Shown here piece by piece: positions 1 to 5,152 of a stretch of 9,208 nt of DNA. Numbering within the stretch: position 1 is the stretch's first letter; every line of letters begins with the position of its first letter. Below the pieces are notes generated by a model. It was not told the DNA's origin. It worked only from the letters and a program-made list of their open reading frames with translations, and made no database searches. Origin of the DNA: Bacteroidota bacterium (GTDB lineage: Bacteria > Bacteroidota > Bacteroidia > Bacteroidales > Marinifilaceae). The position numbers were made by a program, and so were the translations under genes. Where the stretch lies: positions 1-9,208 of the forward strand of contig JAEXFF010000169.1 in NCBI GenBank assembly GCA_023400335.1, written 5' to 3'.

Positions 1-390
1 TGGAATGTGCTGGAAAACAAAGAACTGATGGATAATTATGTGACCTTTATTGCCGGTATTTTCCGTTCCTGCCGTTTCGGTGCTGCCAGTGCACACGGAA
101 AAGCCAATATGATGCAATTTGCTCACTTTATCGAAAGCGGTGCCATTACGCAGGACCCTGCAACAGGATATTACACCGTGAATTTTGAAAAAATGAAGGC
201 TGACATTGCCGCTATCGCCAGCGAATACATTACCCTGGAAGGAGATGGGGATTACGAAAAAGCAAGCCAGCTTATCCGGGAAAAAGGCATAGTCTCCCCC
301 GGATTACAAAAAGACCTGGATAAAATTGCCAATGCCGGTATTCCGAAAGACATTTTCTTTAAACAAGGCGTGGAAGTACTGGGAATTTAA
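1..390 (+). CDS. Dipeptidyl-peptidase III (peptidase M49), C-terminal part
   Basis: This is the last 129 codons of a gene that begins before the window. The frame is open from base 1 and ends at TAA 388-390; the GTG at 7 is an internal codon, not a start. The segment FGAASAHGKANMMQF (about residues 26-40 of the fragment) and the ending with GDGDYE, a Leu-rich helix and FKQGVEVLGI match the C-terminal lobe of bacterial M49 zinc dipeptidyl-peptidase III, which removes dipeptides from the N-termini of oligopeptides. The zinc-binding HEXXGH-type motif lies upstream and cannot be checked, nor can a signal peptide, so cellular location is unknown. The gene converges on the phosphatase gene at 448, with a 39-nt palindrome between them. 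The family call rests on recalled similarity of this tail. A catalytically dead relative cannot be excluded. Confidence 0.8.
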   Translation, partial: WNVLENKELMDNYVTFIAGIFRSCRFGAASAHGKANMMQFAHFIESGAITQDPATGYYTVNFEKMKADIAAIASEYITLEGDGDYEKASQLIREKGIVSPGLQKDLDKIANAGIPKDIFFKQGVEVLGI

Positions 391-399
391 AGTTTAAAC

Positions 400-438
400 G
401 TTTAAATGTGAAAATGTTAAACATTTTCACATTTAAAC
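400..438. terminator. 39-nt perfect palindrome, probable bidirectional terminator
   Basis: An 18-base arm at 400-417 (GTTTAAATGTGAAAATGT) is perfectly complementary to 421-438 (ACATTTTCACATTTAAAC), with TAA between; T418 and A420 can also pair. It sits between two convergent stop codons (390 on the plus strand, 450 on the minus strand), where a shared transcription terminator is expected. A 14-base palindrome, TTTAAACGTTTAAA (393-406), overlaps the left arm. The stem is AT-rich and no clean T-run follows on either strand, so termination is inferred from position and symmetry. It could instead be a copy of a dispersed repeat, since a related sequence lies at 5057-5075. Confidence 0.6.
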
Positions 439-447
439 ACTCCTACC

Positions 448-1233
448 TTATTTAATTTGGTGCCGGATTTTTTCGAGCAGAACTGCATTAGCCGCAATAA
501 TCGAAATGTGCCGGTCCTTCCGGAAAGGACAAATACATCCTCCGGCTTCTTCTACGATTAATTCCCCTGCACATACATCCCAAAGATTGAGATTTAATTC
601 CCAATAACCGTCTAAAAAACCGGCTGCCACACAGCATAAATCGTAAGCCGCCGACCCCATTCTCCGGATGCCTCTTAGTCCCGGCAACAGAGCAACAAGG
701 TTGGAAATATTATTTTCCGGATTCGTTCCTTTATCGTATGGAAATCCCGTACCCAAGACACAGCTCTCCAGATCCGTTTTAGAAGAAACGTGAAGGGGGC
801 TCCCGTTCAAAAAAGCACCTTTCCCCCGTTCCGCCGTATATAATTCATCCAAATATGGAGCATATACAACTCCTATAAGCGTATATCCTTTGTATTGTAA
901 ACCAATAGAGACGCTAAATACAGGCAACCCCTGACTATAATTATTGGTCCCGTCCAAAGGATCCACTACCCAGCAAAAATCCGTATCCTTTTCATGCATC
1001 CCGCTCTCTTCCCCCAATACGCTATGCCCGGGAAACCGTTCGGCAATTCTTTCCAATAAATAAGCCTCACTCTCCTGGTCAGCACGGGTCACCACATCTG
1101 CCACATTCGATTTGGTATGAATATCCAAATTATTTCCCCTGAAATAAGTTAAATGTATTTTCCCCACCTCTTTCGCCCATGCCACAGCAGCAGTTAAAAA
1201 TTCCTCTGTACGGGGTAATTGTTCCTTCTCCAT
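448..1233 (-). CDS. Inositol-monophosphatase-family phosphatase (SuhB-like)
   Basis: The 261-residue protein is full length for the IMPase family of magnesium-dependent phosphomonoesterases. Metal-site motifs are present in order: GEES at 74-77, DPLDGT at 91-96 (Asp91 and Asp94 as metal ligands, with the WVV lead-in), and the second family signature LWDVCAGELIVEEAGG at about 217-232, whose Asp219 is the third metal ligand. The sequence after DPLDGT (NNYSQGLPVFSVSIGL) resembles SuhB/IMPase more than CysQ, so myo-inositol-1-phosphate or a similar sugar or nucleotide monophosphate is the likely substrate. The exact substrate is not shown. No signal peptide is visible, so it should be cytoplasmic. 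It starts at ATG 1233, 25 nt after the TSCPD gene, is the last gene of the minus-strand run, and stops just before the 400-438 palindrome. Confidence 0.9.
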   Translation of the reverse strand: MEKEQLPRTEEFLTAAVAWAKEVGKIHLTYFRGNNLDIHTKSNVADVVTRADQESEAYLLERIAERFPGHSVLGEESGMHEKDTDFCWVVDPLDGTNNYSQGLPVFSVSIGLQYKGYTLIGVVYAPYLDELYTAERGKGAFLNGSPLHVSSKTDLESCVLGTGFPYDKGTNPENNISNLVALLPGLRGIRRMGSAAYDLCCVAAGFLDGYWELNLNLWDVCAGELIVEEAGGCICPFRKDRHISIIAANAVLLEKIRHQIK

Positions 1234-1258
1234 CCGTTATTATTTATGTAAAATTTAT

Positions 1259-1513
1259 TCATTTCTGTTCCAGCATCCGTAAAGCCTTTACAAGCTGATC
1301 CGGACAGGAAGTAGCCTTACCACCGCAACGTATACCTTCCAACCGATCAATTACTTCTGCTACTTTCATTCCCCTTGCCAGCAAAGAAACCCCTTGGGTG
1401 TTCCCACTGCAACCTCCTTCAAAATATATTTCCTTAACAATACCGTTTTCGACAGTAATATCGATAGCTTGCGAACATACTCCCGAAGGAATAAAATGTA
1501 TTGACTTTTCCAT
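1259..1513 (-). CDS. Stand-alone TSCPD-domain protein (TIGR03905-like)
   Basis: This small protein of 84 residues carries the TSCPD signature at residues 68-72, within CGGKATSCPDQL. Four cysteines (Cys13, Cys35, Cys63, Cys70) lie in family-like contexts (GVCSQ, GGCSGN, RCGGKATSC) and could form a metal or iron-sulfur site; that is inference. The TSCPD domain is known as a C-terminal piece of adenosylcobalamin-dependent ribonucleotide reductases and also as short free-standing proteins like this one, whose function is not established. The length matches the stand-alone family, so it is not a fragment. The start is ATG 1513, and the bases before it (TACGGAT) resemble those before the next gene's start. 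It lies 77 nt after the PHP gene and 25 nt before the phosphatase, probably in the same transcript. Confidence 0.85.
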   Translation of the reverse strand: MEKSIHFIPSGVCSQAIDITVENGIVKEIYFEGGCSGNTQGVSLLARGMKVAEVIDRLEGIRCGGKATSCPDQLVKALRMLEQK

Positions 1514-1590
1514 ATCCGTATTTTCCTATACTTTAGCTATATCTGTAAAAATATCAATCGTTCCGCATTCATAAAAAATGTTTTTCTTCT

Positions 1591-2433
1591 TCAGACAATT
1601 GCCACTTCCTGCCATTTCCCCCCGTGCAACTCCCTTACCGTTTCAAATCCCTGCTCTTTTAATTGCTGCAAAGCCTCTGCTCTCCCGGCATTGATCAACT
1701 CCGGCCGGTGGGCATCCGAATTGACAACAACAGGAATACGCAATTCCCGGATAATTTTCCAATTCCGGACGGCCGGAAAAAAACAAGCTTTCTGTTCAAA
1801 AGCTTTTGTATTGATCTCCACCATCAATTCCCTCTCCGATACAAAAGTGAAAAAATCGTTTAGTTTCCCTTTATACCAATCTCCTTCCGTAATCCCCGGA
1901 CAACACTGTTCAGCATTATAAAATATTTTATTGGCATGCCCGACAAAATCGAATCCGCCTTTTTCTACCAGCCGCATAGAAGCTTCAAAATATCCTTCCA
2001 ACAGCAGCTTCAAGTCTCCCTGAAATTTCTCCTGCCAAATTTTCCGGAAATTCTCCGGGCTGGTGTCCGTATCTACAATCCGGCCTTCCGGCGTATAAAT
2101 TAAATGGACCGATCCGATCCGGTAATCCAGGGGCAAATTTTGAAAATAACCGATAGCCGGATTTTGTTCCGGATGCAGATAATCGATCTCCATACCGGCA
2201 TAAAGTTCTATTTTCTCCCCGTATTTTTTCTTTAACCGACGGATCTCAGCCAGATAAGCGGGTACTTTTGCCCGGCTTACGGTCCAGAAAGTCGGAAAAG
2301 GCAAAGGAGCATGGGAAGAAATCCCATAAGCGGAAAACCCTTGCCGGACGGCCGCTTCCACGAACTCCTCCATCGAAGCTTTTCCATCACAGAAAGAACA
2401 ATGACTATGATAATTCGTCCGATTAGCTATCAT
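1591..2433 (-). CDS. HisJ-like PHP-domain phosphoesterase
   Basis: This is a 280-residue PHP-superfamily protein related to histidinol-phosphatases of the HisJ type. Likely metal-binding residues appear in the usual order: YHSH (His9, His11) with Asp16, SSHAP (His41), GMEIDY (Glu82), IGSVHLI (His110), GHANKI (His166), and NSDAHRP (Asp240, His242), giving a trinuclear-type site for phosphate ester hydrolysis. Histidinol phosphate is the textbook substrate. No his gene is nearby, and Bacteroidetes commonly have a phosphatase domain in HisB, so another phosphoester is equally possible. I chose ATG 2433 because it overlaps the previous stop as ATGA and leaves a family-like N-terminus; an in-frame GTG at 2445 would add four residues. 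The ATGA overlap implies translational coupling to the flavin-reductase-like gene. Confidence 0.85.
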   Translation of the reverse strand: MIANRTNYHSHCSFCDGKASMEEFVEAAVRQGFSAYGISSHAPLPFPTFWTVSRAKVPAYLAEIRRLKKKYGEKIELYAGMEIDYLHPEQNPAIGYFQNLPLDYRIGSVHLIYTPEGRIVDTDTSPENFRKIWQEKFQGDLKLLLEGYFEASMRLVEKGGFDFVGHANKIFYNAEQCCPGITEGDWYKGKLNDFFTFVSERELMVEINTKAFEQKACFFPAVRNWKIIRELRIPVVVNSDAHRPELINAGRAEALQQLKEQGFETVRELHGGKWQEVAIV

Positions 2434-2942
2434 TTCTTTTTCCACACTTTCTCAATCGCTGCGATATACATTTTATGAAAATCCTTTTCCGGATAAAATT
2501 TTTCGCTATCCGCTGTATCTAAAAAAGCCTCCGGGGACAAGAAATCCGCATATAATTTTTTACATTCCAATACATACCGGGATTCAGCAAATGCCACCCT
2601 TCCGGAAGCAGAAAAAACAGGTGTCAAACCGGTTTTCTCCACCTTATTGACCTCCCTTCCGGATAAAGTACCGCATATTTTCAAAGCTTCCCTGTATTCT
2701 TCTCCCAAAAAAGAAAGGGTGAAACCTTCCTGTCTTTCTATAAACCCGAAAGTATACCGTTGCGGACGGATAAAGACAAAAGCGACCGGCTTATTCCACA
2801 GGTAACCGGCTCCGCCCCAGCTCGCAGTCATGGTATTAAACTGTTCTTTTTCTCCCGCTGTCACCAGCATCCAATCCTGTCCGATCATACGGATAAGATT
2901 TTCGTCAATCTGTCTGGCTTCCACTAATTCAAAACCTTCCAT
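2430..2942 (-). CDS. Flavin-reductase-like FMN-binding protein
   Basis: The 170-residue protein resembles the flavin reductase-like (split-barrel FMN-binding) family. The visible family pattern is an N-terminal strand ending in MLVTAG, then FNTMTASWGG (35-44), which supplies the typical Asn-Thr-Met-Thr FMN-phosphate contact, then KPVAFVFIRPQRYTF (51-65), TLSFL (75-79), and the closing FHKMYIAAIEKVW (155-167), where the family carries a conserved His and a final beta strand. Such proteins use NAD(P)H to reduce flavin or simply hold FMN as electron carriers; which applies here is unknown. No signal peptide is seen. The start at ATG 2942 is preceded by AAAGGAAG, one of the few purine-rich ribosome-binding sites in this window. 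It begins 24 nt after argS and shares an ATGA overlap with the PHP gene. Confidence 0.85.
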   Translation of the reverse strand: MEGFELVEARQIDENLIRMIGQDWMLVTAGEKEQFNTMTASWGGAGYLWNKPVAFVFIRPQRYTFGFIERQEGFTLSFLGEEYREALKICGTLSGREVNKVEKTGLTPVFSASGRVAFAESRYVLECKKLYADFLSPEAFLDTADSEKFYPEKDFHKMYIAAIEKVWKKK

Positions 2943-2966
2943 ATATCTTCCTTTCTCTTTTAAATT

Positions 2967-4754
2967 TTACATTCTTTCCGGCATTTCTATGCCCAGCATT
3001 CCCATAGCATTTTTTACCGCTTCCCCGCATTCTTTAGCCAGTAATAAACGGAAGTTACGCAATGCCCCGTCCTCTTCTTTCAGAATAGAAAAATCGTGAT
3101 AAAACTGATTGAACTCTTTGGCTAATTCATAAGAGTAATTGGCCAGCAATGCAGGGCTGTATGTCTCTCCGGCTTCTTTTACCACAGCCGGTAATTTGGC
3201 AATCCATTTGATCAGGTCCTGCTCTTTATCCGAAATTTCCAAATGAATATCTGTCTGTTCAACCTTCATCCCGTTTCCGGCAGCTTTCCGTAAAATCGAC
3301 TGAATACGGGCATAGGTATACTGAATAAAAGGCCCGGTATTCCCGTTAAAATCGATTGATTCTTTCGGATTGAACATCATGGTCTTCTTCGGATCGACTT
3401 TCAATATAAAATACTTCAGGGCTCCTAAAGCCACTTTGCGGTATACCTCCTCCGCCTCGGCTTCGGAATAGCCTTCCAGTTTTCCCAGTTCCTGCGAAGT
3501 TTCCCGGGCTGTACGAATCATTTCCTGCATCAGGTCGTCGGCATCCACCACGGTTCCTTCCCTTGACTTCATCTTTCCTTCCGGCAGTTCGACCATTCCA
3601 TACGATAAATGACGGATCTTACCGGCCCATTCAAATCCCAGTTTTCCGCAAATCAGCGACAATACCTGAAAGTGATAATTTTGCTCATTTCCCACCACAT
3701 ATATCATCTCATCCATATCAAATTCACTGAAACGCTCATAGGCCGTTCCGATATCCTGTGTCATATAGACAGAAGTCCCGTCATCCCGGAGCAATAGTTT
3801 CTGATCCAATCCGTCTGCTGCCAAATCGGCCCAGACGCTTCCGGTCTCCTTCCGGTAAAGCACCCCTTCTGCCAGCCCCTTTAAAACGAGATCCCGCCCT
3901 TTCTTATACGTCTGGGATTCAAAATATACTTTATCAAAGCCGACTCCCATCAACCGATAGGTCTCATCAAAGCCTTTCAACACCCAATCGTTCATGGTCC
4001 GCCACAACTTCACGGTCTCTTCCTCACCGGCCTCCCACTTCCGAAGCATTTCCTGAGCTTCCAATAAAATCGGAGCCTGTTTTTTAGCTTCTTCTTCCTC
4101 CATGCCTTCTTCCATCAATTGCCGGATCTCTGCTTTATATTCCTTGTCAAAACGCACATAATAATCTCCGACAAAATGATCTCCTTTCATTCCGGTAGAT
4201 GCCGGAGTAGCTCCGTTTGCAAACTTCTTCCAGGCAATCATACTCTTGCAAATATGAATTCCCCTGTCGTTTACTAAATTTACCATCCTCACCTCATGTC
4301 CGTTTGCCTTTTGTATTTCAGATACCGACCAGCCCAGTAAATTATTCCGGATATGTCCCAGATGCAAAGGTTTGTTCGTGTTCGGAGAAGAATACTCAAT
4401 CATATACGAATGCCCGCTGCTGCTGTGACAGTAACCGTATCGGGGATCTTCTGCGGCTTCATTCAGTATGCCGAGCCAGTAAGCGGAAGATATCTCAATA
4501 TTCAGAAACCCCTTTACAACATTGTAATCCCGGATTTCATCGATATGTTCCTTCAAATACTCTCCTAACTGTTTCCCGGTTTCTTCCGGAGATTTTTTAG
4601 AAAAACGGGTAAACGGAAAAACGACCACCGTCAGATCACCGGCAAATTCTTTACGGGTGGCCTGTAATTGTATTTTATCCGCCTCCACTTCCACACCGTA
4701 ACATTCTTTTACAGCTTCTATAACCTTAGAGGTCAACAAACTTTCTATGCTCAT
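2967..4754 (-). CDS. argS: Arginyl-tRNA synthetase
   Basis: This is a class I aminoacyl-tRNA synthetase that charges tRNA-Arg with arginine using ATP in the cytoplasm. From ATG 4754 it has 595 residues, the usual bacterial length. An N-terminal Add-1-type domain (about 1-115, including KEFAGDLTVVVFPF) is followed by the catalytic HIGH motif as HLGH (131-134) after SSPNTNKPL, then DIGTAYER (334-341), the KMSKS-equivalent GKMKSREG (393-400), and the anticodon-binding DALR-type domain with QYTYARIQSILRK (478-490) and the C-terminal MLGIEMPERM. A degenerate KMSKS loop is common in ArgS. In-frame ATG 4781 and TTG 4787 would add 9 or 11 residues, but ATG 4754 gives the family-like start MSIESLLTSKVIEAVKE. 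It is the first gene of a five-gene minus-strand run, with a candidate promoter about 85 nt upstream. Confidence 0.97.
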   Translation of the reverse strand: MSIESLLTSKVIEAVKECYGVEVEADKIQLQATRKEFAGDLTVVVFPFTRFSKKSPEETGKQLGEYLKEHIDEIRDYNVVKGFLNIEISSAYWLGILNEAAEDPRYGYCHSSSGHSYMIEYSSPNTNKPLHLGHIRNNLLGWSVSEIQKANGHEVRMVNLVNDRGIHICKSMIAWKKFANGATPASTGMKGDHFVGDYYVRFDKEYKAEIRQLMEEGMEEEEAKKQAPILLEAQEMLRKWEAGEEETVKLWRTMNDWVLKGFDETYRLMGVGFDKVYFESQTYKKGRDLVLKGLAEGVLYRKETGSVWADLAADGLDQKLLLRDDGTSVYMTQDIGTAYERFSEFDMDEMIYVVGNEQNYHFQVLSLICGKLGFEWAGKIRHLSYGMVELPEGKMKSREGTVVDADDLMQEMIRTARETSQELGKLEGYSEAEAEEVYRKVALGALKYFILKVDPKKTMMFNPKESIDFNGNTGPFIQYTYARIQSILRKAAGNGMKVEQTDIHLEISDKEQDLIKWIAKLPAVVKEAGETYSPALLANYSYELAKEFNQFYHDFSILKEEDGALRNFRLLLAKECGEAVKNAMGMLGIEMPERM

Positions 4755-4839
4755 ATCGTACACAATTTTATGACTATTCATTAACAAATGAAAAATCCGT
4801 CCGTAACCAATGCCAGACAGCCTTTACTTTCACAGCCCA

Positions 4840-4847
4840 CAAAAATA
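4840..4847 (-). promoter_or_regulatory. Candidate argS promoter, Bacteroidetes -7 box
   Basis: On the minus strand this reads TATTTTTG followed by T, an exact fit to the Bacteroidetes sigma-factor -7 consensus TAnnTTTG(Y). It lies about 85 nt before the preferred argS start at 4754, implying a 5' leader of roughly 75-80 nt. No clear TTTG -33 box is seen at the expected distance upstream, where the sequence is T-rich. The region is AT-rich, so a chance match is possible. Confidence 0.45.
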
Positions 4848-5042
4848 GGAAAAAAAATTGAAAAGAGAATACATTCTTCTCCCTTCGGAAACCGGGGAAT
4901 CTCATCCCCCAAAACAGCGAAAAACGCCCATCCCCGCCCCATTGATCACCCTCAATTTCCTTCGGGCAGTAAACCGTCAAACCATTTTCTGCTACCTCTC
5001 TCCACCCCGTCCCCCTATACCTTTGCCCGCTCAAATCCTACC

Positions 5043-5085
5043 CATTTAAACCCCTGAACATTTTTACATTTGAACATTTAAACCC
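5043..5085. repeat. Short AT-rich repeats related to the 400-438 palindrome
   Basis: CATTTAAACCCCTGA (5043-5057) recurs as CATTTAAACCCTGA (5075-5088), 32 nt away. Between them lies AACATTTTTACATTTGAAC (5057-5075), which matches the palindrome arm AACATTTTCACATTTAAAC at 420-438 at 17 of 19 positions. The shared words are (T/A)GAACATTT and ACATTTAAAC. This may be a low-complexity dispersed intergenic element. Its location just upstream of a promoter box means it could also affect promoter activity, but no function can be read from sequence. Confidence 0.45.
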
Positions 5086-5097
5086 TGATATAATTTT

Positions 5098-5106
5098 TAA
5101 CTTTGC
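5098..5106 (+). promoter_or_regulatory. Promoter -7 box for the S9 peptidase gene
   Basis: TAACTTTGC is a full match to the Bacteroidetes -7 consensus TAnnTTTGY, 47 nt before the ATG at 5153, so transcription would start near 5110-5115. A TTTG at 5069-5072 is a possible -33 box, but its 25-nt spacing is longer than the roughly 19-21 nt usual for this promoter class. The same nine bases occur before transketolase at 7853-7861. Confidence 0.65.
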
Positions 5107-5152
5107 AAAAGTTTGTCTCTAAAAAAATTATGTATAATCAAATTCATATCCT

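Larger units (their letters stand above)
4755..5152. other. Divergent intergenic region between argS and the S9 peptidase
   Basis: This 398-nt spacer holds no gene I can support. It contains, left to right: the argS leader; a leftward Bacteroidetes-type promoter core (4840-4847); a short hairpin GGGGA/TCCCC (4894-4898 with 4905-4909); a C-rich, G-poor block from about 4901 to 5056 in which G is only about one base in ten on the plus strand; AT-rich repeats (5043-5085); and the rightward promoter and leader of the peptidase gene. The C-rich block lies upstream of both promoters. The short open frames across it on both strands have odd composition and no recognisable domain. Confidence 0.8.

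Noticed and set aside
1514..1590. Possible promoter in the 77-nt gap before the TSCPD gene
   Set aside because: The best minus-strand match, TATTTTTAC, misses the key G of TAnnTTTG and has no -33 partner, so it was not listed as a feature.
2434..2445. GTG 2445 as the PHP gene start
   Set aside because: It would give a 16-nt overlap and four extra residues; ATG 2433 gives the ATGA overlap and a family-like N-terminus.
4217..4600. 127-codon plus-strand frame opposite argS
   Set aside because: It is antisense to the HLGH catalytic region of argS, with a Ser/Cys/Arg-rich low-quality product typical of a shadow frame.
4755..4787. TTG 4787 or ATG 4781 as the argS start
   Set aside because: These add 9-11 residues not typical of ArgS N-termini; ATG 4754 begins MSIESLLTSK as expected. 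ATG 4781 cannot be fully excluded.
4774..5034. 86-codon minus-strand frame across the argS upstream spacer
   Set aside because: Its Phe/Leu/Trp-rich stretch comes from the C-rich, A-rich composition of the plus strand; it overlaps the argS start and candidate promoter and has no recognisable domain.
5089..5094. TATAAT hexamer before the S9 peptidase gene
   Set aside because: It looks like an E. coli -10 box, but the nearest TTGAAC is only 13 nt upstream, and Bacteroidetes promoters use TAnnTTTG, which is present at 5098-5106.
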